Assembly (NCBI GenBank): GCA_024998595.1
Contig: JACOEK010000007.1
Location: forward strand, 98,068 to 162,067
Direction: 5' to 3'
From: Nitrospira sp.
GTDB lineage: Bacteria; Nitrospirota; Nitrospiria; Nitrospirales; Nitrospiraceae
Length of the DNA stretch: 64,000 bases
Part shown: one piece after another, positions 1-8,301 of the stretch
Layout of the letters: the number at the start of each line of letters is the position of its first letter
How positions within the stretch are numbered: the first letter of the stretch is position 1
Position numbers and translations under genes: made by a program
The notes under the pieces: model-generated
What the model saw: the letters and a program-made list of their open reading frames with translations, nothing else
Database searches by the model: none
Told to the model about the DNA's origin: nothing

Positions 1-1050
1 TGGCATACCCATCATCTGCTGAAGGCCTTGCTGGCACTCGACGAGAAAACGGACTATGTCGGCTACCTCCGGCCCGGATCGCTGCAAGCCGGTCAACTGA
101 GCGGTTGGCCGCCGACCTCAGGCCTGCGCTGGATCGAGACGCCGCGGTGGTTGATGTCCTGGCGCGCCCGGTGGGATCGTCTGGATCTGTACCACGGTCC
201 CAACTTCAAGATGCATACGACGGGACGCTACGGGGGAATCGTCACCATTCATGACCTGTGGCTGGTCCGGCACCCCGAATATTCGCGAAAACTGTTGGGC
301 CAGGCCGGTTCATCCAAGCGGGCCATCGCGACGGCAAACCGGGCGCGGAAGGTTGTGACGGTGTCGGAGTTTTCGGCGCGAGAGATCGAATCCTTGTATG
401 GCGTTCCGCGAGACCATGTGAGGGTCATTCACAACGGCGTGTCTGAAGAGTTCACTCCCCTGTGCAATGACCAGGTCAAGGCGGAGTTGCGGACACGTTG
501 GTCTATTGCGTCGGCCGGCTTCATTCTCTTTGTCGGCGGGGCGGACCCGAGAAAAAACCACGCGGGATTTCTGAAGGCCGTGGCCATCTGCCGTTCGCAG
601 CTGGGGGGACGGGCTGTCGTGCTGGTCGGGGACGCGGAGCATCCGCAGGGAAGTTATGCCGCGACGGCTCAGTCGCTCGGCTTGGCGCAGGAGGTTCGTT
701 GCACCGGGCGTCTTGACCGTGAAGACCTGCGGAAGTTGTATTCCTGCACCGATCTGTTCGTGTTCCCGTCCCTATACGAGGGATTCGGTATGCCGGTTCT
801 GGAGGCGATGGCCTGTGGGGCGCCGACCATTACGTCGTCAACCTCGTCCTTGCCTGAGGTGGCAGGTGACGCGGCGCTGCTGGTCGATCCCGACGATGTG
901 GAGGGATTGGCCCAAGCGATGGTGAACATCGTGTCCGATGCGGATCTTCAGCGGAACCTGCGGCAGCGTGGATACGAACGGGCTCGGCTCTTTACGTGGC
1001 AGCGCGCGGCACGGTCGACCAGTGCCCTCTATCACGAGCTCTGCACATGA
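1..1050 (+). CDS. Glycosyltransferase family 4 (5' end outside window)
   Basis: GT-B retaining glycosyltransferase that transfers a nucleotide-activated sugar to a growing surface glycan at the cytoplasmic face. The frame is open to base 1 and the first visible residues ([19 protein letters not shown]) resemble the first helix of GT4 enzymes, so the true start lies upstream; a TTG at 28 would cut into the fold. Seen: VVTVSEFS and VIHNGV in the linker region, the donor-domain opening [13 protein letters not shown], and the E-x7-E motif EGFGMPVLE about 260 visible residues in, followed by [15 protein letters not shown]. The stop overlaps the next start as ATGA, implying translational coupling. 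Donor and acceptor cannot be read from sequence. Confidence 0.9.
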   Translation, partial: WHTHHLLKALLALDEKTDYVGYLRPGSLQAGQLSGWPPTSGLRWIETPRWLMSWRARWDRLDLYHGPNFKMHTTGRYGGIVTIHDLWLVRHPEYSRKLLGQAGSSKRAIATANRARKVVTVSEFSAREIESLYGVPRDHVRVIHNGVSEEFTPLCNDQVKAELRTRWSIASAGFILFVGGADPRKNHAGFLKAVAICRSQLGGRAVVLVGDAEHPQGSYAATAQSLGLAQEVRCTGRLDREDLRKLYSCTDLFVFPSLYEGFGMPVLEAMACGAPTITSSTSSLPEVAGDAALLVDPDDVEGLAQAMVNIVSDADLQRNLRQRGYERARLFTWQRAARSTSALYHELCT

Positions 1051-2105
1051 CACCCATCGGCAGGATGCATCCGAAGCAGATCCTGATCATCAAGTTACGC
1101 CATATCGGCGACGTACTGCTGTCCACGCCGGTGTTGCGCGCATTGCGAGAAGCCTTCCCCGGCGCCCAGCTCACGATGCTGGTCAATCGCGGGACTGAAG
1201 GAATGCTGGCGCATAATCCCGATGTGAACGAGGTGCTGTGTCTTGAGAAGGGCGCCTGGGGTGACCAGTGCAGATTTGTGTATAAGCTTCGAGAGCGGAA
1301 ATTCGACTGCGTGATCGACCTGACCGATGGGGACCGTTCGGCGGTCATCAGCCTTGCGACCGGGGCGCCCATCCGGATCGGATTTAATGCGGAGCACCGC
1401 TGGCGCGGACTGCTGTACAGCAAGGTGGCTAAACCACGCCCGGTGGATCAGCATCGAGTGGAGTATGACCTCTGCGCTCTCAGAGCACTGGGCCTTGATC
1501 CCAAACCGGGTATGCCGACAGTCTCTGTCTCCCAGTCGGAGGAGCAGACGACGGACCAATGGCTGAAAGAACAGGGGCTGGCCGGTGAGCATTCCCCGCC
1601 GCTGGTGCTCTTGCAGCCGGGCGCACGCTATTCGTTGAAAGTCTGGCCGCCTGAACGCTTTGCTCAGCTGGCTGATCGGCTGGCCGAACGATTCAATTGC
1701 CGGATTCTGCTGGGCGGTGATCAACGGGAGCGTGAGGTCGCCGAACAGGTTGCCCGTAAGACGCATTGTTCTCCCATCGTTGTGGCGGGGAAGTTTTCTT
1801 TGCTCCAGTACGCCTCGTTGGTGAAACGTTGCGCGTTGTTCGTCGGCAACGACGGCGGCGCCATGCATATTGCCGCGACAGTAGGTACTCCGGTGCTGGC
1901 GCTGTTTGGACCCACCTATCCGGAACGGTGGGGACCGCGTGGTGGACTGACGCAGGTGATCTATAAGGGGCTAGATTGCCGGGCCTGTTACCATCCCAGC
2001 TGTTTACGCGGGGACGACAGCTGTATGCGCCGGATCACGGTCGATGAGGTGTTCGACGCGGCGGGTCGGATTCTGGACCAGAAGGGCGCGAAGGTTGTGA
2101 CATGA
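1047..2105 (+). CDS. Heptosyltransferase-type GT9 glycosyltransferase
   Basis: GT9 (ADP-heptose:LPS heptosyltransferase) family protein of 352 aa; in this family the role is adding heptose or a similar sugar to the LPS core at the inner membrane. The N-terminus ILIIKLRHIGDVLLSTPVL is the family signature, and the C-terminal half carries NDGGAMHIAATVGTP followed by LFGPT, the nucleotide-sugar site. A C-x2-C pair (CRACYHPSC) late in the chain also occurs in heptosyltransferases. The ATG at 1047 overlaps the upstream stop (ATGA); a second ATG at 1065 is possible. The 3' end again overlaps the next gene. Whether it acts on core LPS or the O-chain is open. Confidence 0.9.
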   Translation: MTPIGRMHPKQILIIKLRHIGDVLLSTPVLRALREAFPGAQLTMLVNRGTEGMLAHNPDVNEVLCLEKGAWGDQCRFVYKLRERKFDCVIDLTDGDRSAVISLATGAPIRIGFNAEHRWRGLLYSKVAKPRPVDQHRVEYDLCALRALGLDPKPGMPTVSVSQSEEQTTDQWLKEQGLAGEHSPPLVLLQPGARYSLKVWPPERFAQLADRLAERFNCRILLGGDQREREVAEQVARKTHCSPIVVAGKFSLLQYASLVKRCALFVGNDGGAMHIAATVGTPVLALFGPTYPERWGPRGGLTQVIYKGLDCRACYHPSCLRGDDSCMRRITVDEVFDAAGRILDQKGAKVVT

Positions 2106-3001
2106 ACGATGAGTCGGTCAGTGTGGTCATTCCGGTCTTCAACGGGGCGCCGTTTGTCGCAAAGGCCGTGGCCAGTGTGCGGGCCCAGGGACATGGCGAA
2201 GTGGAGATTCTCGTGGTGGACGACGGCTCGACCGACGGGACGCAAGAAGTGCTCACGCGCCTGGAACAGAGCGACGGCATCCGGTGGTTTCAGCGCAGCC
2301 ACGGCGGACCAGCCCGTTCGCGCAATTTTGGTATTGAAGCGGCGCGCGGGCAGTACATCGCGTTACTCGACTGCGATGATGAATGGCTGCCGGGCAAACT
2401 AGCCGCGCAGTTGGCGATCATGCGTGCACGTCCGGATGTGGGATTGGTCCACACGGATTTTGACGTGCGCTTTGAAGATGGAACCCTGGAGGAGCGCGTC
2501 ACGGCGCGTTCGAGCCGCGAGCCGATGGTGCAGGCCTTTGCCGGAGGCCATGTGGCCTTGCCCTCGACCCTGTTGATTCGAAAGACCGTGCTCGATCAGG
2601 TCGGGAGGTTGGATCCTGAGCTGTACGGATCCGAGGATTCCGACCTGACGATCAGGCTGTTCCGGGTGACGGGCTTCGAGTGTATCGATCAGGTGTTGGT
2701 GACCAAACTCCAGCGAGGGCATGGGTATCGGGACATGGCTTTCGATGAACAGACTCATCGTGAGCGGGTACTGGCCAGCCGGGACCGCTTTCTCATGCGC
2801 CTCGAAGGGTTTGCCCCGCTGACGATTGCCCAACGTGCGGCGCTGGATCGGGAATGGGCCAACTATTACCTGTTGAAAGGCGCGGCCGCTGAACGGGCAG
2901 GTCGCGCGGCGGAGGCGCGGAGCCAGTATCGGAAAGCGATCGGCAAGGCTCCCGGGCGTATTCGCTGTTACACGCGTTGGTTGCGTACGTGGACCTCGTG
3001 A
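2102..3001 (+). CDS. Glycosyltransferase family 2
   Basis: GT-A fold inverting glycosyltransferase, 299 aa. The N-terminus SVVIPVFNGAPFV, then VVDDGSTDGT (about residues 37-46) and the metal-binding DxD region ALLDCDDEW (about 90) define the family. The last about 50 residues (AERAGRAAEARSQYRKAIGK) look like a helical TPR-like tail, as in several polysaccharide-locus GT2 proteins. It starts at an ATGA overlap with the heptosyltransferase gene, so genes 1 to 3 form one unit. No membrane segment, so it is probably a soluble or peripheral cytoplasmic enzyme. Substrate not deducible. Confidence 0.9.
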   Translation: MNDESVSVVIPVFNGAPFVAKAVASVRAQGHGEVEILVVDDGSTDGTQEVLTRLEQSDGIRWFQRSHGGPARSRNFGIEAARGQYIALLDCDDEWLPGKLAAQLAIMRARPDVGLVHTDFDVRFEDGTLEERVTARSSREPMVQAFAGGHVALPSTLLIRKTVLDQVGRLDPELYGSEDSDLTIRLFRVTGFECIDQVLVTKLQRGHGYRDMAFDEQTHRERVLASRDRFLMRLEGFAPLTIAQRAALDREWANYYLLKGAAAERAGRAAEARSQYRKAIGKAPGRIRCYTRWLRTWTS

Positions 3002-3052
3002 CCGTCTCCATGTCACATTCCCGCAGGCGCCTTGCGTAGCCTCGGCTAACGG

Positions 3053-3928
3053 CTAGACAAAATACGATCTGAGAAGCCGAGACCAGGTTTTGACGTTGAG
3101 TGGTTGGTGACGCAGGGCGAAGCGAAATGCCTGCCGCGCCTCCTGCGGGGCATGCGCCTGCAGGTGATGCTTGCCAAGATCCGCATAATAGATGGCCCAG
3201 TCGTTCGACAAGGCTTCGCCTTCCGGTGTGCCAGGCCGGCAGGCGGAGGCATGTTTGTCGAGGAACCGCCGCCGGCCGTCCAATGCGCGAAGGGAGGGAA
3301 TATCTCTCGACGCATTGTGCCCGTACAACCGATGGCGGTACATCGGTTGCGGGAGATGAATGAATCGCTCGGGTCCGTAGAGCCGAATGGCCAAATCGAT
3401 GTCTTCCCAGATCGACAGCCCTGCGTCGTAGCCTCCCACCGAATCGAACCATGTTTTCCGGAACAATGAGCCGGATGTGGCGGCATCGTGTCCACCACGG
3501 AGCAGTTGCGTAATGCTCCGCTGATGCTTCATCGCGGCGTCGTACTCCAGGATTTCGTTGTGTTCATTGACCTGGTATCCGTCACAGTGCACGAGCGCCG
3601 CCCCCGTGGCCGCTTCAAGGATGGCCAGCGTCTTCTCTAAAAACGTCGGTTCCCAGAGGTCATCCTGATCCAGAAACGCCAGAAAAGGACTCTGCGCAAG
3701 GCGTCCGCCGGTATTACGTGCGGCGGCTTGTCCGGCATTCCGGGTGTGGCGCACGTAACGAACCTGTGGAATGGTCTGCACCAGTGCATCGGTGCGATCC
3801 GTTGACGCATCGTCTACGACGATGATCTCGTGATCCGCGTAACTTTGTGCCAGGACGGAGCGGATGGCCTGGTCCAGATATCGGGACGTGCCGTTGTAGG
3901 CAGGGATGACGACGCTGACGTGTGCCAC
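3053..3928 (-). CDS. Glycosyltransferase family 2, opposite strand
   Basis: GT-A fold enzyme of about 291 aa, the only minus-strand gene in the first 53 kb. I chose the GTG at 3928 because the fold begins there (AHVSVVIPAYNG) and a purine-rich stretch (cgagga) lies about 10 bases before it; a longer ATG form from 3973 adds 15 residues with no family support. Seen: VVDDASTDRTDAL and FLDQDDLWEP (DxD), both canonical. The tail (LGKHHLQAHAPQEARQAFRFALRHQP) is TPR-like and resembles that of its convergent neighbour 2102-3001, so the two may be related by duplication and inversion. It is divergent from the next glycosyltransferase gene. Confidence 0.88.
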   Translation of the reverse strand: MAHVSVVIPAYNGTSRYLDQAIRSVLAQSYADHEIIVVDDASTDRTDALVQTIPQVRYVRHTRNAGQAAARNTGGRLAQSPFLAFLDQDDLWEPTFLEKTLAILEAATGAALVHCDGYQVNEHNEILEYDAAMKHQRSITQLLRGGHDAATSGSLFRKTWFDSVGGYDAGLSIWEDIDLAIRLYGPERFIHLPQPMYRHRLYGHNASRDIPSLRALDGRRRFLDKHASACRPGTPEGEALSNDWAIYYADLGKHHLQAHAPQEARQAFRFALRHQPLNVKTWSRLLRSYFV

Positions 3929-4107
3929 AAATAGAAATCCTCGTGCGGTCAATCGGTACCATAGGCGATTCAACCAGTCAACCGCCGAAGCCTTCCGTTG
4001 GTCATCGCGAGACGCCCGGCCTGCCTTGACTTGCCGGATGGGCTATGGTTCCATCCCTGCGCATCGCGCGCAATCTCCTCCACCATGGGTCGATCCAACG
4101 CAACCTT

Positions 4108-5190
4108 GTGAAGATCGTCATCGCCGCCTGGCACCTGAAAAATTTCAACGTGGGGATCGGGCGGTATGCCCGGGAACTGATCGAGGCCCTGGGGCATGTC
4201 GATCAGACGAATCACTATGACATTCTGCTGCCTCAGGCAGAACATCCCTTCAGAGCGCGTCCGAATATGCGGTATCGCGTGGTGCGGTTTCCGCTGTTTC
4301 GCCGGCGATTCTGGGAACAGATCGCGCCGCTGCTGGTCGGCTCCTACGACGTGCTGCATTTTCCCTATGATTCCTGTGTGGCCTGGAAGCGCGGGAAGTT
4401 TGTCACGACCATTCACGACGTCAAACCGCTGTTGTTCCCGGAACTCCGCCCACGTACCAATCTCAATAGTCGCATCGAAGACTGGCTGGTGGGGAATCGC
4501 TGGCAGACGATCGACCATGTGATCACGGTCTCAGAGCATTCCCGGCGCGATCTGCTCTCGCATGTGCCGCTTCGTCCTGACCAGGTGAGCGTGACGCCGC
4601 TGGGCCTCGACGCGGAACGATTTCGGCCAACGGAGCAGCGGCACGAGGGACGACCGTATGTCTTGTGCGTCGCCGGATCGGATCCGACCAAAAACGTCGG
4701 CCTGCTCGTCGAAGCCTTCGCGACCCTCCCCGGTGAGTTGCGTCACCGGTTCGACCTGATCCTGGCGGGCGATGTCTGCAAACGTGAGGATATTCGCGCC
4801 GCGATTGCTCGCCGGGGACTCAGCGCGCAGACCAAGCTGGTCGGCCTCGTGTCAGATGGAGAGCTTGTGACCTATTATCAGCAGGCCACGGTGTTCGTGT
4901 TTCCATCGCTCTATGAAGGATTCGGTCTGCCGGTGCTGGAGGCCATGGGCTGTGGCTGTCCGGTGATCTGCTCGAACGCGTCATCGCTACCGGAGGTGGC
5001 CGGCGGGGCGGCGGTGCTCGTGGATCCCCGCCGGGCCGACCAATTGATGCAGGAACTGACCAGGGTGCTGGAATCGACCGATGTGCAGGCGACTCTGCGG
5101 GCACGCGCGCTCGCTCGCGCGAAAGAATGTGTGTGGGAACGCACGGCCAGACAAACGGTCGCAGTCTACGAACGGACTGTCGGCCGGTGA
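4108..5190 (+). CDS. Glycosyltransferase family 4
   Basis: GT-B retaining glycosyltransferase, about 360 aa from the GTG at 4108, which gives the standard opening VKIVIAAWHLKNFNVGIGRYARELIEAL. An ATG at 4045 would add 21 residues without family support; neither start has a strong ribosome site, so the start is uncertain. Seen: the GIGRYARE donor-site loop, VITVSEHSRRDLLSHV, LCVAGSDPTKNVGLLVEAF, and E-x7-E as EGFGLPVLE followed by [16 protein letters not shown]. Its C-terminal half closely parallels the gene at 1-1050, suggesting paralogous enzymes. It heads a + strand run into the dTDP-sugar genes after a gap of about 146 bases. Donor unknown. Confidence 0.9.
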   Translation: MKIVIAAWHLKNFNVGIGRYARELIEALGHVDQTNHYDILLPQAEHPFRARPNMRYRVVRFPLFRRRFWEQIAPLLVGSYDVLHFPYDSCVAWKRGKFVTTIHDVKPLLFPELRPRTNLNSRIEDWLVGNRWQTIDHVITVSEHSRRDLLSHVPLRPDQVSVTPLGLDAERFRPTEQRHEGRPYVLCVAGSDPTKNVGLLVEAFATLPGELRHRFDLILAGDVCKREDIRAAIARRGLSAQTKLVGLVSDGELVTYYQQATVFVFPSLYEGFGLPVLEAMGCGCPVICSNASSLPEVAGGAAVLVDPRRADQLMQELTRVLESTDVQATLRARALARAKECVWERTARQTVAVYERTVGR

Positions 5191-5336
5191 GGCAGGCCCC
5201 GACGACATCCACGAATTTTCTAGTCTGAACCAGGGGCGAGACGTTACGATTCCAATCAAGATATATCGGATCGGTGCCGGACCGAGGGTATTGCCGCTGG
5301 TGCGATCGGAAGATGTTGTTGCGGAGGGGGTGAAGG

Positions 5337-6071
5337 ATGAAGGGTGTCGTACTCGCCGGAGGGCTCGGATCACGCCTGCTCCCGCTTACCAAAGTGACGA
5401 ACAAACATCTGCTTCCCGTCTACGACAAGCCGATGATCTACTATCCCATTCAAACGCTCGTGAATGCCGGTATCACGGAAGTCATGTTGGTAACCGGTGG
5501 AAACAGCGCCGGTGACTTCTTGAAGTTGCTGGGGAATGGGCGTGACTTCGGTCTCAAACATCTCAGCTATACCTATCAGCAGGGCGAGGGAGGGATCGCC
5601 GATGCGTTGCGGCTGGCGGAACATTTCGCCGACGACGGTCCGATCTGCGTCGTGCTGGGCGACAATTTGATCCAGGGCAACATTTCGAAGGCGGCGGAGG
5701 CATTCCGCGCTCAGAGGAAGGGCGCCAAGATTCTTCTCAAGGAAGTGAAAGATCCGCAGCGGTTCGGCGTGCCCCACCTTGAAGGCAACCGGGTGCTGAG
5801 TATCGAGGAGAAGCCGGCCCATCCTCAATCGTCATATGCCGTGACGGGAATTTATTTTTACGATGCTCGCGTGTTTGAGATCACACGGACGCTGAAGCCA
5901 TCCGGCCGTGGTGAACTGGAAATTACGGACGTCAATAACGCCTACATCGCCTCCGGCGAGCTGACCTGGAATGTCTTGGACGGCTGGTGGACGGATGCCG
6001 GTACGATTGAATCGCTCCTTGCTGCCAACCAGCTAGTCGCGCAGACCGGCGCGAACAGGATGGAGTTCTAA
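5337..6071 (+). CDS. rfbA: Glucose-1-phosphate thymidylyltransferase, short form
   Basis: Makes dTDP-glucose from dTTP and glucose-1-phosphate, the first step to dTDP-sugars such as L-rhamnose. The N-terminus MKGVVLAGGLGSRLLPLT followed by NKHLLPVYDKPMIYYPI matches the RmlA nucleotide-binding signature, and VVLGDN plus EEKP mark the active site. At 244 aa it is shorter than the usual roughly 290-aa RmlA, ending just after the WWTDAGTIESLL segment, so it lacks the C-terminal helical extension; short RmlA-like forms are known. A strong ribosome site (ggaggggg) precedes the ATG. It abuts rfbB with no gap. A related sugar-1-phosphate nucleotidylyltransferase of other specificity remains possible. 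Confidence 0.9.
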   Translation: MKGVVLAGGLGSRLLPLTKVTNKHLLPVYDKPMIYYPIQTLVNAGITEVMLVTGGNSAGDFLKLLGNGRDFGLKHLSYTYQQGEGGIADALRLAEHFADDGPICVVLGDNLIQGNISKAAEAFRAQRKGAKILLKEVKDPQRFGVPHLEGNRVLSIEEKPAHPQSSYAVTGIYFYDARVFEITRTLKPSGRGELEITDVNNAYIASGELTWNVLDGWWTDAGTIESLLAANQLVAQTGANRMEF

Positions 6072-7100
6072 ATGCGCATTCTGGTCACGGGAGGTGCCGG
6101 GTTCATCGGATCGCATCTGGTGCGGCGTTTGATTGAGAGCGGCCGTCATTCAGTGGTGAATCTTGATGCGCTCAAATATTCCGGCAACCTGGAAAATCTT
6201 CACGACCTCGCATGCCATCCTCAGTACCGCTTCGTCCATGCCGACATCGGCGATCAGAGGGCGGTACACACAACCCTGCAGGAACATCGGATTGAAGGGA
6301 TCATCAATTGCGCCGCGGAAACCCACGTGGATCGGTCAATCCTCGATCCGGGCGCCTTTGCCCGCACGGATGTGGTGGGGACGGGCATTCTGCTGGAGGA
6401 GGCGCGACAGGCGGGGGTGCAGCGGTTTCTGCAGGTCAGCACCGATGAAGTGTACGGCAGCGTCGAGCAGGGGAGTTCCACGGAAGGCGACCGGTTGGAA
6501 CCGCGCAGCCCCTATTCGGCCAGCAAAGCCGGCGGTGATCTGCTCGTGCTGAGTTACTGGACGACCTACAAATTTCCAGTGCTGGTGACGCGCGGCAGTA
6601 ATACCTACGGGCCGAATCAGTACCCCGAGAAATTCATTCCCCTGTTCGCCACGAATGCGATCGACGGAGAGCCGCTGCCGCTCTACGGCGACGGCAAGCA
6701 ATGCCGGGACTGGCTGTCGGTCTATGATCATGCGGCGGGGATCCAGCATGTGTTCGAACAGGGCGAGCCGGGAACCGTCTACAATGTCGGCGGTGGGAAC
6801 GAACGTGAAAATATGACGGTCGCCGAACAGATCGTAGGAGCGCTGGGAAAGTCTCGATCACTGATCCGGCTCGTGCAGGACCGTCCGGGGCATGATCGTC
6901 GCTATTCGATCGATTGCAGCCGGCTGCGCGCGTTGGGATGGTCGCCACAGGTGCCGTTCGAAGAAGGTCTGAAGCAGACGGTCGAGTGGTATCGGACGCA
7001 CGAACAGTGGTGGCGAAAGATCAAGAGCGGCGAGTTCAAGGACTATTACCGGCAGCAATACAGCCAGCGTCTGGAGAAGGGGACGGCGTGCGGATCGTAA
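6072..7100 (+). CDS. rfbB: dTDP-glucose 4,6-dehydratase
   Basis: Converts dTDP-glucose to dTDP-4-keto-6-deoxyglucose. 342-aa extended short-chain dehydrogenase: Rossmann motif GGAGFIGSHL at residues 7-16, NCAAETHVDRS, STDEVYGS, the catalytic YSASK (Y-x3-K) and RGSNTYGPNQYPEKFIP, all standard for RmlB. It starts on the base after the rfbA stop and its 3' end overlaps rfbD by 13 bases, so the three are one operon. The product feeds RmlC and RmlD in rhamnose synthesis, but no rmlC lies in this window. Confidence 0.95.
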   Translation: MRILVTGGAGFIGSHLVRRLIESGRHSVVNLDALKYSGNLENLHDLACHPQYRFVHADIGDQRAVHTTLQEHRIEGIINCAAETHVDRSILDPGAFARTDVVGTGILLEEARQAGVQRFLQVSTDEVYGSVEQGSSTEGDRLEPRSPYSASKAGGDLLVLSYWTTYKFPVLVTRGSNTYGPNQYPEKFIPLFATNAIDGEPLPLYGDGKQCRDWLSVYDHAAGIQHVFEQGEPGTVYNVGGGNERENMTVAEQIVGALGKSRSLIRLVQDRPGHDRRYSIDCSRLRALGWSPQVPFEEGLKQTVEWYRTHEQWWRKIKSGEFKDYYRQQYSQRLEKGTACGS

Positions 7101-7945
7101 TCACCGGGGCGCAGGGACAATTAGGCACGGATCTCCAGCAGGTTTTGCAGGGGCATCGGCTGACATTATTAGATCTCCCGAATTTCGACCTGACGCATCC
7201 CGCCTGCGGCCGCCTGATCATCGAGGCAGAGCCTGACGTGGTGATACACGCAGGGGCCCATACGGACGTGGATGGAGCGGAACGGGATCCGGGGTTGGCC
7301 ATGGCGATCAACGCCGATGGGACCGAACGCGTCGCGCGAGCGGCCGCACAGATCGGGGCCAGGCTCATCTATATTTCGACCGACTATGTCTTTGACGGCC
7401 GGGGCACGCGTCCTTACGTCGAAACCGACCAGACCAACCCTGTCAGCGCCTATGGGGTTTCAAAATGCGCCGGTGAGGAGCGGGCCTTGGCCAACTGCGA
7501 CAATACGCTGGTGGTGCGGACGGCCTGGCTCTACGGACTGCACGGTAAAAATTTCGTGAAGACCATGTTGCATTTGGCTGCTGAGCGTCCCACTTTGAAA
7601 GTTGTCGCGGATCAGCAGGGCTGCCCGACCTTTGCCGAGGATCTCGCTCGAATGATCGCACAGCTCGTGACGCATCCTGTCCGGGGCATCTTGCATGTAA
7701 CCAATGAAGGCCACTGCACCTGGCATGAGTTCGCCACGGAAATCATGCGGCGATACGGACATGATGTTCCCGTCGAGCCGATTACGACGGCCGATATGCC
7801 TCGTCCCGCCAAGCGTCCGGCCTATTCGGTCCTCTCGGCTGAGAGGCTTCACCATCTCGGCTTCCGAATGCCCTCCTGGCAGGACGGGCTGCAGCGATTT
7901 CTGCAGGCCCTGCCGGCCAGATCCTCAGCGGCGTCTAGGATCTAG
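7088..7945 (+). CDS. rfbD: dTDP-4-dehydrorhamnose reductase
   Basis: Last step of dTDP-L-rhamnose synthesis: NAD(P)H reduction of dTDP-4-keto-L-rhamnose. The GTG at 7088 gives VRIVITGAQGQLGTDLQQ, the RmlD N-terminus, and follows a good ribosome site (ggagaaggggac); it overlaps rfbB by 13 bases. 285 aa, normal for the family. Seen: HAGAHTDVDGAE, ISTDYVFDG, the catalytic YGVSK, VVRTAWLYG and the C-terminal RPAYSVLS. The expected partner RmlC (3,5-epimerase) is missing between these genes and anywhere in the window. Confidence 0.94.
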   Translation: MRIVITGAQGQLGTDLQQVLQGHRLTLLDLPNFDLTHPACGRLIIEAEPDVVIHAGAHTDVDGAERDPGLAMAINADGTERVARAAAQIGARLIYISTDYVFDGRGTRPYVETDQTNPVSAYGVSKCAGEERALANCDNTLVVRTAWLYGLHGKNFVKTMLHLAAERPTLKVVADQQGCPTFAEDLARMIAQLVTHPVRGILHVTNEGHCTWHEFATEIMRRYGHDVPVEPITTADMPRPAKRPAYSVLSAERLHHLGFRMPSWQDGLQRFLQALPARSSAASRI

Positions 7946-8301
7946 CTCCGCCATCGTGTTCCTCCTTGTCCCATTCACGCCCCCTCTTTTCGCGCTCTGC
8001 ACCAGCGACCACGCCTGAGACAGGCCTGTCTCAGGCCGACACATTTCTTGTGCAAGGGCCGCGACTTCTCTATACTGCCATTCCGCAGAGCCCATCATGT
8101 GCGCCTGCGCTCTCTGCCTCGAGGGCAGAGAGCAGCGCTTGTCATCGGTGCGTTTTGGTCCGTGAGTCCCACGCAGCATCACGTTGGCCCTGCCTTTTCG
8201 CCCGTCAGACTGTTTGCTGTCTCTGCAGCGAGCAATGAGGAAGCGGAAGGTGCCGCGGCCGATGGATGCATGTAGTTTCGCGACCGGCAGTCGCTGAGGG
8301 C
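7946..8301 (+). promoter_or_regulatory. Intergenic regulatory region with palindrome, promoter and hairpin
   Basis: A stretch of about 350 bases with no convincing gene. Three structures are seen. First, a perfect 24-base palindrome at 8013-8036 (left half GCCTGAGACAGG). Second, a candidate sigma-70 promoter: TTGTGC at 8048-8053, a 17-base spacer, and TATACT at 8071-8076. Third, a hairpin at 8109-8133 with a 10-base stem (GCTCTCTGCC) and loop TCGAG in what would be the 5' leader. The palindrome centre lies roughly 58 bases before the predicted transcript start, a usual activator position. The promoter would serve the polymerase/ligase gene. All regulatory roles are inferred. Confidence 0.45.

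Noticed and set aside
1095..1868. 257-codon minus-strand frame
   Set aside because: Antisense to the heptosyltransferase gene; shadow.
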